A stretch of 20,088 nt of DNA from Clostridia bacterium (GCA_017652965.1 JAGBZZ010000311.1:1-20088); one strand, 5' to 3'; counted from the first letter of the stretch, positions 6,957 through 15,307 are shown. Program-made: numbers and translations. The notes: generated by a model from the sequence alone, not told the origin.

Positions 6957-7604
6957 ATGATACACATTGCTCCTTCGCTTCTTGCTTGCGATTTCGCCGC
7001 GATGGGTGCCGCTGTACGCGCGGTTGACACTGCGGGTGCGGATGCCTTGCACCTTGACGTAATGGATGGGCTTTTTGTGCCCAACATCAGCTTTGGCCTG
7101 CCGGTTATCAAGGCACTGCGTGCGCACACAAAGCTGCCCTTTGACGTGCATCTGATGATCGTGGATCCCGAAAGGTATCTTGCGCGCTTTGCCGAGGCAG
7201 GCGCCGATTGGATCACGGTGCATTATGAGGCCACCAAGGATCCGATCGCGGCATTGACCGCTATCCGCGCCCTTTCCTGCCGCGCGGGGCTTTCTGTAAA
7301 GCCCGGGACGCCCATTGAGGATATCTATCCGCTTTTGCCGTATTGCGATATGGTGCTGATCATGACGGTGGAGCCCGGCTTTGGCGGGCAGGCCATGATC
7401 CCCGCTTGCCTCGATAAGGCGCGTGCGCTTTCTGCCGAAATTGCAAGGCAGGGGCTTGATATCAAAATCGAAGCCGACGGTGGGATCAACGAAAAAACGG
7501 CGGCGGCTGTCCGTGCGGCGGGTGTGGACATTCTGGTGGCCGGCTCGTCGGTTTTCGGCGCTTCGGATATGAAGGCGGCCATGGACGTGTTGCGCGGCGA
7601 GTGA
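6957..7604 (+). CDS. rpe: Ribulose-phosphate 3-epimerase
   Basis: Interconverts D-ribulose 5-phosphate and D-xylulose 5-phosphate in the pentose phosphate pathway; cytoplasmic TIM barrel with a divalent metal. The 215 residues begin with the family start IAPSLLACDF. Metal and catalytic ligands are visible: His32 and Asp34 in LHLDVMDG, His65 in FDVHLM, and Asp174 in EADGGI. The phosphate-binding segments are VEPGFGGQ (138-145) and the AGSSVFG turn (195-201). The start has GAGAGG upstream. It lies between ispF and metK with spacers on both sides, so it is probably its own unit or a read-through member of the ispD/ispF operon. Confidence 0.97.
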   Translation: MIHIAPSLLACDFAAMGAAVRAVDTAGADALHLDVMDGLFVPNISFGLPVIKALRAHTKLPFDVHLMIVDPERYLARFAEAGADWITVHYEATKDPIAALTAIRALSCRAGLSVKPGTPIEDIYPLLPYCDMVLIMTVEPGFGGQAMIPACLDKARALSAEIARQGLDIKIEADGGINEKTAAAVRAAGVDILVAGSSVFGASDMKAAMDVLRGE

Positions 7605-7622
7605 CTTTTTTTGAAAATTCTC

Positions 7623-7651
7623 TTGCAATGCCACTTTCTTTGTGGTATACT
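7623..7651 (+). promoter_or_regulatory. metK promoter
   Basis: TTGCAA (7623-7628) and TATACT (7646-7651) are 17 bp apart, with TGG directly before the -10 box (extended -10). The SAM-I aptamer begins about 20 bp downstream, so the whole riboswitch is transcribed from here. Confidence 0.78.
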
Positions 7652-7670
7652 AGTACTGTAATTTAATAAT

Positions 7671-7754
7671 TCTTATCAAGAGTGGCGGAGGGACTGGCCC
7701 GATGAAGCCCGGCAACCTGTTGATTCAAGGTGCTAAATCCCGATAGATGAGAGA
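7671..7754 (+). ncRNA. SAM-I riboswitch (S-box) aptamer
   Basis: S-adenosylmethionine-sensing leader RNA. The closing helix P1 is TCTTATC (7671-7677) with GATGAGA (7746-7752). Inside it is the S-box core: AAGAG-GG-GGAGGGACTGGCCC, the kink-turn/pseudoknot segment GATGAAGCCCGGCAACC, and the P3/P4 part GGTGCTAAATCC. These match the class consensus in order and spacing. It lies directly upstream of metK, the SAM synthetase gene, and is followed by a terminator. The expected behaviour is that high SAM stops transcription. A short complement, AGATG (7745-7749) with CATCT (7769-7773), is a candidate antiterminator contact. Confidence 0.96.
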
Positions 7755-7762
7755 CAACATTC

Positions 7763-7787
7763 GGGACGCATCTTGCGCCCCTTTTTT
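7763..7787 (+). terminator. Riboswitch-controlled terminator before metK
   Basis: GGGACGCA (7763-7770) pairs with TGCGCCCC (7774-7781) with one A-C mismatch around a TCT loop, followed by six T residues. It lies 9 bases after the SAM-I aptamer and 35 bases before the metK start, in the usual place for an S-box expression platform. Confidence 0.88.
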
Positions 7788-7822
7788 GTAAGAAAACACA
7801 TTTATGACAAATCAGAGGAACT

Positions 7823-9004
7823 ATGATGAACAAAAAGCTTTTTACTTCCGAGTCGGTAACTGAAGGCCATCCCGACAAAATGTGCGACATGATCTCGGAC
7901 GCGATCCTGGATGAAATGCTTCGCGCCGATCCTGCCTCCCGCGTGGCTTGCGAGACCTTTACCACGACCGGCATTGTCACGGTCATGGGTGAGATCACGA
8001 CCAAGGCGTACGTGGACATCCCCGAGATCGTTCGTAAGACCGTGATTTCGATCGGGTACGACCGCGGCGAATACGGCTTTGACGGTAACACCTGCGCGGT
8101 GCTGACCTCGATCCATGAGCAGTCCCCCGATATCGCCCTGGGCGTTGACCGCTGTGCAGAGGCGAAGGAGGGAAGCATGACCGATAACCTGGATACCGGC
8201 GCCGGTGACCAAGGGCTGATGTTTGGGTATGCCTGCCGTGAAACCGCCGAGTTGATGCCGCTTCCGATCTCGCTTTCGCATCGCCTGGCCAAGCGCCTTA
8301 CGGCTGTTCGAAAGGAAGGGATCCTTACTTATCTCCGTCCCGACGGAAAAACGCAGGTGACGGTGGAATATAAGGAGGACAAGCCGATCCGTGTGGATGC
8401 GGTCGTTGTTTCCTCCCAGCATGCGCCCGACGTTTCGATGGAAGAGATGCGTGCCGATGTGATCCGTGAGGTGATCCTCCCTGTGATCCCTGCCGAGCTT
8501 ATGGATGATGATACCAAGATCTACGTAAATCCCACGGGGCGCTTTGTAATCGGCGGTCCTATGGGGGATACCGGTCTTACCGGGCGCAAGATCATTGTAG
8601 ATACATACGGCGGGTATTCTCGCCATGGCGGCGGCGCCTTCTCGGGTAAGGATCCGACCAAGGTGGACAGAAGCGCCTCGTATGCTGCCCGTTATCTTGC
8701 TAAAAACGTGGTGGCGGCCGGCCTTGCCGAGCGGTGTGAGGTGCAGATTGCGTATGCCATTGGCGTGGCCAAGCCTGTATCGGTGATGGTGGAGACCTTT
8801 GGTACTGCCGTTGTTTCGGAAGAGGCAATTGTAGAGAAGCTTTGTGAGCTGGTGGATCTGCGTCCTGCGGCGATCATCGCCCGCTTTGACCTGCGCCGTC
8901 CGATCTACGGTCGGTTTGCGGCGTACGGTCACATGGGACGTGAGGATCTGGATGCACCGTGGGAGAACACGGATATTGCCGAACAATTGAAGACGTTGCT
9001 GTGA
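7823..9004 (+). CDS. metK: S-adenosylmethionine synthetase
   Basis: Makes S-adenosylmethionine from methionine and ATP, with cleavage of the triphosphate; cytoplasmic, usually tetrameric. The 393 residues match the family length. Motifs: [14 protein letters not shown] (ATP/methionine site, His16 and Asp18), the DGNT and signature segment [12 protein letters not shown], then [18 protein letters not shown] with the P-loop-like glycines and lysines near residues 275-285. Two ATGs stand in tandem at 7823 and 7826, and GAGGA is just upstream, so either could be used. Expression is controlled by the SAM-I riboswitch upstream. A strong terminator follows 5 bp after the stop. Confidence 0.98.
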   Translation: MMNKKLFTSESVTEGHPDKMCDMISDAILDEMLRADPASRVACETFTTTGIVTVMGEITTKAYVDIPEIVRKTVISIGYDRGEYGFDGNTCAVLTSIHEQSPDIALGVDRCAEAKEGSMTDNLDTGAGDQGLMFGYACRETAELMPLPISLSHRLAKRLTAVRKEGILTYLRPDGKTQVTVEYKEDKPIRVDAVVVSSQHAPDVSMEEMRADVIREVILPVIPAELMDDDTKIYVNPTGRFVIGGPMGDTGLTGRKIIVDTYGGYSRHGGGAFSGKDPTKVDRSASYAARYLAKNVVAAGLAERCEVQIAYAIGVAKPVSVMVETFGTAVVSEEAIVEKLCELVDLRPAAIIARFDLRRPIYGRFAAYGHMGREDLDAPWENTDIAEQLKTLL

Positions 9005-9009
9005 CAGAC

Positions 9010-9051
9010 AAAAAGCCTCCCGCATACCCTAATAAAAACGGGAGGCTTTTT
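9010..9051 (+). terminator. metK terminator whose 3' arm carries the next gene's ribosome binding site
   Basis: AAAAAGCCTCCCG (9010-9022) pairs perfectly with CGGGAGGCTTTTT (9039-9051), a 13-bp stem with a 16-nt loop and a closing T-run. The ATG of the following gene begins at 9052. The only Shine-Dalgarno for that gene is GGGAGG, inside the 3' arm. Confidence 0.9.
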
Positions 9052-9408
9052 ATGTTATATGAAATTTTTTCCCTGATGCTTGCGGCGCTCGGTGTCTATG
9101 GGGCGTATGCTCTCTTTTCCCGCCTTTTGGCCTTGTCCGGGGCTGGAAAGCCGTCTCTCGTTTCCTCCGGGATCCACGTGGAATGCGGATTTTCCGAGGA
9201 GGAGATCTATGAACTCTTGCTTGCGTTGCGCATCGCCCCGGAGGGGGAGGCGGAGCCTGTTTTACTGATCGATTGCCCGTTGCGGGGGGATGTCCTGCAG
9301 GAGCTTTCCGTGCTTGGTGCAAGGATGTATCTATCCTATGAGGAATATTATCATGAAAAAAGAAAACGAACCCCAAGCGAGCCTTGTGACCGTGACGATC
9401 TCCGGTAG
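9052..9408 (+). CDS. Unknown small membrane-anchored protein between metK and recD2
   Basis: A 118-residue protein that I do not recognise. It has one N-terminal hydrophobic helix at about 5-27 and then a soluble part with an acidic, leucine-rich segment (FSEEEIYELLLALRIAPEGE, 47-66), a strand-like VLLIDCPLRGDVLQEL, and a very polar tail rich in Lys, Arg, Glu and Asp. The ATG at 9052 is set by GGGAGG at a spacing of 6, which lies inside the metK terminator. Its 3' end overlaps the start of recD2 by 56 bp in another frame, so it is probably coupled to recD2. Function unknown; a membrane anchor or accessory for its neighbour is only a guess. Confidence 0.72.
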   Translation: MLYEIFSLMLAALGVYGAYALFSRLLALSGAGKPSLVSSGIHVECGFSEEEIYELLLALRIAPEGEAEPVLLIDCPLRGDVLQELSVLGARMYLSYEEYYHEKRKRTPSEPCDRDDLR

Positions 9409-11596
9409 CGTGGAAAGCGTGATCTATCGCAATGAGAAGAGCGATTACACGGTGATAGAGATATTGACAGAGGACGGTGAGCGTGCGGTTGCCGTGGGGA
9501 AAATGCCCTATCTTTCCGAGGGGGAAGAGGCCACCCTGCGCGGCACGTGGACAAGGCATGCGGAATACGGCAAGCAATTCCTTGTGGAGAACTATGAGAA
9601 AAAACTGCCGACCGATGCCGCCGCTATCCTGAAGTATCTTTCCTCAAGAACAGTAAAGGGAGTAGGTGCGGCAACGGCCATTAAGATCGTAGAGCGATAC
9701 GGCGACGAAACCTTTGACGTAATCGAAAATCATCCCGATTGGCTTTCGGATATTCCCGGAATCTCAAGAAAGCGCGCCAAGGAGATCCACGATTCCTTCT
9801 GCGAGCAGGCAGGGATCCGCTCTCTTATGATGTTTTGCCGGGACGTATTCGGCAGTGCCGTTATTACGCGCATCTATAAGCTTTGGGGCAATCGCTCGGT
9901 CGAGTATTTGAGGGACAATCCTTACAGGCTTTGTCACGACGTGTACGGTATTGGCTTTGAGCGTGCCGATGCCCTGGCCGCAAGCCTTGGCATTTCCAAG
10001 GATGCGGAGGAGCGGCTGCTTGCCGGTATTTCCTATCTTCTTTCTCACAACGCCGGGGCAAACGGCCACTGCTGTATGCCGGAGGAAAAGCTGATTGCGG
10101 CCGCTGCCCAGCAGCTGGAGGTGGACGAGGCGCTTGTCAAAAGCACGCTGGATACAGCCGAGGAGCGCCGCGTGATCGTCCGTGAGAGCTTTGAGGAGGT
10201 CACCTACGTCTATTTCCGCTCTTACTATGAGGCCGAGTGCTTTGTGGCAAAAAAGCTTTTGGCGCTGGACGGCGGATGCCCTACGCTGGATCCTGTGGAT
10301 ATCGAGCGCCTGATCAGCAGATCCGAGCTTGAGGGAGGGATCACCTATGCGCCCATGCAACGGCGGGCGCTATATGAAGCGATGCGCTCGGGTGTTCTGC
10401 TTCTGACGGGCGGCCCGGGAACGGGTAAGACCACGATCATCAAGGGTCTTCTCCATATTTTTTCGGGTCTTGGTATGCGGGTCGCGCTGACGGCGCCTAC
10501 CGGGCGTGCCGCCAAACGGATGAGCGAGGCCACATCCTCGGAGGCGAAAACCGTGCATCGCCTTTTGGAAACCGTGCGCAACGAGGGGACGACCCCGCTG
10601 TTTGGCCGAAATCGCGATAATCCCCTTGAGGAGGATGTGATCATTCTTGACGAGGCCTCCATGGTGGACATCCTTTTGGCAGAAGCCTTGCTTTCCGCTG
10701 TGAAGCGCGGTGCCCGGATGATCTTTGTCGGCGATGCCGACCAGCTACCGTCGGTGGGCCCCGGAAACGTATTTGGGGATCTTTTGAATGCCGGCGTTTT
10801 GAACACGGTGCGATTGGATGAGATCTTCCGCCAATCCCGTGAAAGCCTGATCATCACCAACGCCCACAGGATCAATGCGGGACAGGCTCCCGATCTGCAA
10901 ACCAAGGACAATGACTTTTTCTATCTGCCAAGAAGAGAAGAGGACATCGCCCCTACCGTGATCGACCTGATGGTTCGCCGCTTGCCGCATGCGTATGGCG
11001 AGGCGGTCAAGGATCAGCTTCAGGTCATTACCCCTTCGCGCAAGGGGAGCAACGGAACCGAGCTTTTGAACCGTGCCCTGCAGGAGGCCATCAATCCGCC
11101 GAAAAAAGAAAAGCGTGAGGTCACCTTCCGCGACGTGATCCTTCGTGAGGGGGATCGCGTGATGCAGATCCGCAATAACTATAACGTGGAGTGGGTAGAA
11201 AATTCCACTACGGCAGAGGGCGTCTTCAACGGCGATATAGGGAGTATAGAAAAGGTGGCCGAGGATGGCGAATACCTTACGGTACGGTATGACGGAAATC
11301 GCCTTGCGCGGTATGACCGCGCGATGTTTGAGGAGCTTGAGCATGCGTATGCCATCACGGTTCATAAAAGCCAGGGCAGTGAGTACGGCACGGTTCTTTT
11401 GCCGCTCTATTCCTGTCCGCCGATGCTGATGACCCGAAATCTTCTTTATACGGCGGTCACGCGAGCCAAAAACCGCGTGATCCTGGTAGGAAGAAGCGAT
11501 CTTTTGGATAGAATGGTAAGCAATAACCGCCATTTTTTGCGGTATACACTTCTTATGGAGCGGCTGGCAGGAAAAGTGGGGCGAAAGAAATTTTAA
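9353..11596 (+). CDS. recD2: RecD2-type ATP-dependent DNA helicase
   Basis: Superfamily 1B 5'-3' DNA helicase, acting in repair independently of RecBC. The 747 residues show an N-terminal OB-like region (about 10-85), helix-hairpin-helix segments VKGVGAATAIKI (101-112) and IPGISRKRAKEI (134-145), then YGIGFERAD (199-207). The motor follows: Walker A GGPGTGKTT (353-361), APTGRAAKRM (381-390), Walker B LDEASMVD (432-439), GDADQLPSVGPG (460-471), and in the second RecA domain YAITVHKSQGSEY (666-678) and LLYTAVTRAKNRV (697-709). The long N-terminal region with HhH motifs separates it from RecBCD RecD. The ATG at 9353 has GAGGAA upstream and lies inside the end of the preceding gene. Confidence 0.95.
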   Translation: MKKENEPQASLVTVTISGSVESVIYRNEKSDYTVIEILTEDGERAVAVGKMPYLSEGEEATLRGTWTRHAEYGKQFLVENYEKKLPTDAAAILKYLSSRTVKGVGAATAIKIVERYGDETFDVIENHPDWLSDIPGISRKRAKEIHDSFCEQAGIRSLMMFCRDVFGSAVITRIYKLWGNRSVEYLRDNPYRLCHDVYGIGFERADALAASLGISKDAEERLLAGISYLLSHNAGANGHCCMPEEKLIAAAAQQLEVDEALVKSTLDTAEERRVIVRESFEEVTYVYFRSYYEAECFVAKKLLALDGGCPTLDPVDIERLISRSELEGGITYAPMQRRALYEAMRSGVLLLTGGPGTGKTTIIKGLLHIFSGLGMRVALTAPTGRAAKRMSEATSSEAKTVHRLLETVRNEGTTPLFGRNRDNPLEEDVIILDEASMVDILLAEALLSAVKRGARMIFVGDADQLPSVGPGNVFGDLLNAGVLNTVRLDEIFRQSRESLIITNAHRINAGQAPDLQTKDNDFFYLPRREEDIAPTVIDLMVRRLPHAYGEAVKDQLQVITPSRKGSNGTELLNRALQEAINPPKKEKREVTFRDVILREGDRVMQIRNNYNVEWVENSTTAEGVFNGDIGSIEKVAEDGEYLTVRYDGNRLARYDRAMFEELEHAYAITVHKSQGSEYGTVLLPLYSCPPMLMTRNLLYTAVTRAKNRVILVGRSDLLDRMVSNNRHFLRYTLLMERLAGKVGRKKF

Positions 11597-11617
11597 TAAT
11601 AAGATCATCATTTTCTC

Positions 11618-11646
11618 TTGCAAAAAACGCTTTGATTGTGTATAAT
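11618..11646 (+). promoter_or_regulatory. Promoter of the MreB-like gene
   Basis: TTGCAA (11618-11623) and TATAAT (11641-11646) are 17 bp apart, in the 79-bp spacer after recD2. It provides independent transcription of the MreB-like gene and the 33-aa peptide. The -35 box is the same as that of metK. Confidence 0.8.
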
Positions 11647-11675
11647 AGACCTATCGCTATAAACGAGGAACAGAA

Positions 11676-12713
11676 ATGTACGAAAATATCGGAATCGATC
11701 TCGGTGCATCGCGGATCGTTGTCAGCGCGGCCGGGGAGGGTGTCCTCTCTGCGGTGCCGTCTGTGGCAGCTATCCGCCGTCAGGATGGTTCTTTTCTGGG
11801 AATCGGTGAGGATGCCGACCGTTGCGCTTCGGAGGGGGAGGGGGTCGTCCTCCGTCACCTGTTTCGCGAGAGCATGGTTGCACCCGAGTTTACCTGCGCG
11901 GCTATCGCGCATAGTCTTGTTCGTCACGGCGCGGATCCTAAGGACGGAGGGGTGTTTTTCAGCATTCCGTGCGGCTTCGGCGAGGTAGAGGAAAGCGCAT
12001 TGGCCGAAATGGCCACGCAAGCCGGGGTAGAGGATGCCTATTTTGTCTATTCCCCCTTGGCGGCTTTGGTTGGTAACGGCCTCGACCCTGCCACCGATGC
12101 TGTGATCGTGGATATCGGCGCTATGCGCACCAATATGATGGCTGTCTGCCACGGGCGCATCTTTGGAAAAAAGACCTATCCGGTTGGCGGCGAAAGCTTT
12201 GACCGCGCCATTATCGACTATCTGCTGCGCAAGCGCGGGATCCGAGTGACGGCAGAGACGGCCGAAACCGTTAAGATCCGGATCGGTACCGTTTGGGTAG
12301 GGAATGAAAAACGGGTGATCGACGTCCCCGGGCGGGATGCGACAAACGGAGATTACTGCACGGTGCGTATATCCTCTGAGGAAATGTTTACTGCACTGGA
12401 GGAGCCGATGGCTTCCTTGATCGAAGGGGTGTGTGAGACGATCACGAAGATCCCGCCGGATTGTGTGCAGGATGTGTTTGATACGGGGATCCTTCTGGCA
12501 GGAGGCGGTTGCCTTTTGGAGGGGATCGACAAAATGATTGGCGGTGTAACCGGGGTGAATGCTTCCCGGCTCAGCGATCCGCGTGAGACGGTAGCCCTTG
12601 GCCTGGCGGCCCTGGCGGATGACAACAAGAGCCTCAAGCTTACCGGCACGCGTAATATATCACGGTATATCATGAAAACGTCGGCATTGCCGAGGAGAGG
12701 AATAGAAGTATGA
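11676..12713 (+). CDS. Divergent MreB/actin-like protein lacking key ATPase motifs
   Basis: Bacterial actin-fold protein of the MreB family, 345 residues, close to MreB length. Recognisable segments: IGIDLGASRIVVS (phosphate 1, residues 5-17), PSVAAIR (28-34), GGESFDRAIIDYL (171-183), ETAETVKIRIG (194-204), and the adenosine loop GILLAGGGCLLEGIDKMI (271-288). Unusual: the phosphate-2 loop, normally DIGGGTT, is DIGAMRT (146-152), and the usual IEEPMAAA with the catalytic glutamate is VYSPLAAL (124-131). Both sites for ATP hydrolysis are therefore altered. A tail of about 25 residues follows the actin fold. It has its own promoter and its stop overlaps the start of a 33-aa membrane peptide. It probably acts in cell shape or as a scaffold, but a true MreB role is unproven. 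Confidence 0.85.
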   Translation: MYENIGIDLGASRIVVSAAGEGVLSAVPSVAAIRRQDGSFLGIGEDADRCASEGEGVVLRHLFRESMVAPEFTCAAIAHSLVRHGADPKDGGVFFSIPCGFGEVEESALAEMATQAGVEDAYFVYSPLAALVGNGLDPATDAVIVDIGAMRTNMMAVCHGRIFGKKTYPVGGESFDRAIIDYLLRKRGIRVTAETAETVKIRIGTVWVGNEKRVIDVPGRDATNGDYCTVRISSEEMFTALEEPMASLIEGVCETITKIPPDCVQDVFDTGILLAGGGCLLEGIDKMIGGVTGVNASRLSDPRETVALGLAALADDNKSLKLTGTRNISRYIMKTSALPRRGIEV

Positions 12714-12811
12714 ATAAGAAGCAGACAAGGCTTTTTCAGATCATTGCGTTCGTGCTTGCGGCTTTGATGGTGGCAGGCTTGGCGACGACGATCCTGATGG
12801 GCATCCTTTGA
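12710..12811 (+). CDS. 33-aa single-span membrane peptide coupled to the MreB-like gene
   Basis: A micropeptide of 33 residues beginning MNKKQTRLFQ and then hydrophobic to the end (about residues 9-32, rich in Ile, Leu, Ala, Val): a positively charged N-terminus plus one transmembrane helix. The ATG at 12710 overlaps the stop of the MreB-like gene (ATGA), and AGAGGAA lies upstream within that gene, so translation is coupled. It is the last gene before the bidirectional terminator. Similar short membrane proteins are common in Bacillota, but I cannot name a function. The coupling suggests that it works with the actin-like protein, for example as a membrane partner. Confidence 0.7.
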   Translation: MNKKQTRLFQIIAFVLAALMVAGLATTILMGIL

Positions 12812-12835
12812 GAAGACACTTTTACCTCACAAGAA

Positions 12836-12875
12836 AAAGAGAGTTACCGATGCGGGTGCATCGGTAACTCTCTTT
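12836..12875. terminator. Bidirectional terminator between converging operons
   Basis: A perfect 18-bp stem (12836-12853 with 12858-12875; arms run from AAAGAGAG to CGATGC) closes a GGGT loop. On the plus strand it ends TTTCCTTTTT, and on the minus strand TTTTTC. It ends the MreB-like operon on one strand and the secA-galM operon on the other. Confidence 0.93.
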
Positions 12876-12880
12876 CCTTT

Positions 12881-13864
12881 TTATGCGTTCTTTTCGATAC
12901 GGTAGACGGTAGTATGTGCGTAGGCTTCGCCCGCGCGCAGGATAGCGCCGCCGTGATTGGGGGCATCCGGCTCCTCCTGGGTCTCCAGGCAGAAGGCAGT
13001 AAAGGGCGCCTTCTTGACCCCACCGCGGAAGGCGGGCTCTCCTGTCAGGACACAGGCGGTGTAGAATTGGACGCAGGGCTGTGTGGTGTGGATCGAAAGC
13101 GTAAGGCCGCCACCGCTTACGGTTGCGGCAAGTGTAGGCTCGGTGCTTGCGGGATCCTTGCTAAGGACAAAGTTGGTATCGTAACCGCCCTCCATGTCTC
13201 CTATCGGGCGGGGGCTACGCAGATCGTAGGGGGTGTTTGCCACGGGCAGGCGTTTTCCCGTGGGGATCAGATCGGCATCCACGTCGGTGTAGTGATCTGC
13301 CGGGATGCAGGCATTGAAATCAAGGACCGAGGTGCCAATGCCGGCAAGATTGAAATAGGAGTGGTTGGTGATGCTTACGGGGGTATCGGCATCGGTGATT
13401 GCCGCATAGGAGATGGTCAGCGCGTTCCCCTTTATGGAATAGGTAGCCTGCAGGGAAAGGTTGCCGGGATATCCCTCCTCGCCGTCCGGGCTTGTGCGGT
13501 ATAACACCAGGGTGTCCTCGGTGGCCTCCTTCACCTCAAAGACCCTTTTGTCAAAGCCCTTGTGTCCACCGTGAAGGGTGTTCCCCTTTTCGTTTTGGCC
13601 GACATGGTAGGTCTTACCGTTTAAGCTAAAGGATGCGCCGGCGATGCGGTTGGCAAAGCGGCCGATCAATGCGCCCTGGTAGGAGTCATCGGTCAGATAA
13701 TCCTGAAGCGTTTCAAAGCCGCATACGATATTGCGCCCGTGGCAGATAAAGTCGGTAATGATGCCACCGTAATTCAGAATGCGGACCTCGATCTCGGAAT
13801 TTTTCAAAACGTATTGATAGACGTCGGTGTGATCCGGCAGAGTGCCGAAAAGCTTGGGTTCCAT
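12881..13864 (-). CDS. galM: Aldose 1-epimerase (mutarotase)
   Basis: Interconverts alpha and beta anomers of hexoses such as galactose and glucose; cytoplasmic beta-sandwich enzyme. The 327 residues are family length. Visible motifs: NYGGIITD (31-38), GRFANRI (68-74), GNTLHGG with His98, ITNHSYFNL with catalytic acid His168, GYDTNF with Asp229, and FCLETQEEPDAPNH with catalytic base Glu294. The ATG at 13862-13864 has AAAGGAG upstream. It lies 24 bp after the larger membrane-protein gene and is the last gene before the terminator. No galactose-pathway neighbours are present, so it appears to be a stray metabolic gene in the secA operon. Confidence 0.96.
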   Translation of the reverse strand: MEPKLFGTLPDHTDVYQYVLKNSEIEVRILNYGGIITDFICHGRNIVCGFETLQDYLTDDSYQGALIGRFANRIAGASFSLNGKTYHVGQNEKGNTLHGGHKGFDKRVFEVKEATEDTLVLYRTSPDGEEGYPGNLSLQATYSIKGNALTISYAAITDADTPVSITNHSYFNLAGIGTSVLDFNACIPADHYTDVDADLIPTGKRLPVANTPYDLRSPRPIGDMEGGYDTNFVLSKDPASTEPTLAATVSGGGLTLSIHTTQPCVQFYTACVLTGEPAFRGGVKKAPFTAFCLETQEEPDAPNHGGAILRAGEAYAHTTVYRIEKNA

Positions 13865-13888
13865 AGTAAACTCCTTTATGTTTTGTGT

Positions 13889-15307
13889 TTAGTCGTTGAC
13901 CGAATCGGGGGCTTCCAGCCCTTGCATGGTGAAGATCTCGCCTACACGGCGGCGGCAAAGTACCGACGCGGTGATGGCCAGTGCAATGTTGAAGACAAGA
14001 ACAATGATCCAAAGCGAGGCGGCAACGGGGAGGTAATAGGCGCCCCCGCCAAATCCGGGATGCATGTTCACCTTGGTGGAGGAGCGCGCCAGGATAATAT
14101 CAAGGAGGGAAAGGGCTGCAGTGGCAATGGCAAAGCCTGCGCACAGGCCGTTTTGCCATCTGGTGGCGCGGCGATATTCCCAAAGCAGGCGCTCCTCATA
14201 TGCGTTTTGGGGGATCTCCGGCACGTCGTATTGCTGATAGAAGCGGCGGATGGCAAAGCCGAGCAGGAAAAAGACAGCCAGGAAGAGCAGCTCCTTGAGG
14301 GCGGCCGTCGAAATTACGGGAATATAAGCCGCATCCGCCTCAGGCACACGGGTAAGATCACTGGCGCTGAATCTTGCGTAAAAACGGGTGTAGAAGACCT
14401 CAAAGAGGATCGTAGAGGCAAGATAGAGGGCAGAGACGTACGGCAGGGGGAGATTTCTCTCCTTGTCCTTGAAATAAAAGACAAGAGAAAGCAGAAGCAT
14501 GACGCCGGCAGAAAGGTAATCCGGCAGAACCGAGGTGTGGTCGGCCACAAAATCGATAGAGAGGATAGCGGCAAAGGCAAAGAGAACATAGGGGAGGGAA
14601 AGCTGAATGCGCCGGCTTTCGCGGTTGAGCATCTCGGCGTCGTTCGGCGGTGCCAGCGCAAGGATCCCCTCATCCTTGGAAAGCCCGCGCAAATAGTGAA
14701 GGATGGCGACAAGCCAGACGATGCCCATGGCAAGGGCAAGGAGGAAGGCGCAGGTCAGCAAAAATGCGTACTGTGTATTGGTGATGGTCATGCCCTTTCC
14801 CGTCAGAGGATCGTATTCCAAAAGGAAAACAAAGTCCGGCAGGGTGGAAAGAAGGGCGCGGATCACAAGAAAGATATAGGTAATGGTGCGAACCGCCTCG
14901 ACACGCTTCGGGAATCCTTCGCAGCGGATGGCGGCGGTGCATTCAAAGCGCTGGCCGAGGTAATAAAGCCCCTCGAAAAGATGGGTAAAAGCGGGAAGCA
15001 GGAAAATAATCTCCACCACGGCAAAGGATAGCGAAAAGAGGGAGATCGTGATCCGCTGAGAGGCCATTACCAGCATGACAAACAGTGCGGGTATCTTGAT
15101 AAGCGATATGTAAAACAGCTTGCGGAAGGCATCGGATGCCTCTCTCATATACGGCACAAAGGCCGTCAGAGGGCGAAGTGAAAAAAGGATCAGGGCATAC
15201 GCAACGGCATCCGGTAAGATGTCAAGGATCGTGACGTTCGGGTTGAAGAGAAACCAAGCGGCTACAATAAGCAATCCAACGGGAAACAGCTTGTTTTTGA
15301 ACTTCAT
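13889..15307 (-). CDS. Large multi-spanning membrane protein of unknown function
   Basis: A 472-residue integral membrane protein with about 11-12 hydrophobic helices, for example near 7-23, 29-46, 64-83, 87-107, 140-163, 180-206, 237-255, 264-280, 288-307, 334-354, 388-407 and 425-450. I see no transporter, ATPase or protease motif that I can name. The N-terminus is basic and the C-terminus acidic. The start overlaps the stop of the upstream membrane gene (ATGA). A segment near 93-160 resembles residues 86-147 of that neighbour in the placing of EI, a glycine-leucine turn, a charged loop and two helices, so they may be distant relatives. It lies between secA and galM in one operon. A role in membrane or secretion biology is inferred only from position. 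Confidence 0.82.
   Translation of the reverse strand: MKFKNKLFPVGLLIVAAWFLFNPNVTILDILPDAVAYALILFSLRPLTAFVPYMREASDAFRKLFYISLIKIPALFVMLVMASQRITISLFSLSFAVVEIIFLLPAFTHLFEGLYYLGQRFECTAAIRCEGFPKRVEAVRTITYIFLVIRALLSTLPDFVFLLEYDPLTGKGMTITNTQYAFLLTCAFLLALAMGIVWLVAILHYLRGLSKDEGILALAPPNDAEMLNRESRRIQLSLPYVLFAFAAILSIDFVADHTSVLPDYLSAGVMLLLSLVFYFKDKERNLPLPYVSALYLASTILFEVFYTRFYARFSASDLTRVPEADAAYIPVISTAALKELLFLAVFFLLGFAIRRFYQQYDVPEIPQNAYEERLLWEYRRATRWQNGLCAGFAIATAALSLLDIILARSSTKVNMHPGFGGGAYYLPVAASLWIIVLVFNIALAITASVLCRRRVGEIFTMQGLEAPDSVND

Noticed and set aside
7802..9025. Long open frame on the minus strand opposite metK (407 codons)
   Set aside because: metK matches its family across its full length and has a riboswitch and ribosome binding site. 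The antisense translation is rich in His and Arg with no recognisable domain, as expected from the mirror of GC-rich codons.
13739..15031. Plus-strand open frame of 430 codons across galM and the membrane gene
   Set aside because: It spans the antisense of two genes and their spacer. The product is polar and Gly/Lys-rich with no domain, while the minus strand encodes galM and a hydrophobic protein with proper ribosome binding sites.
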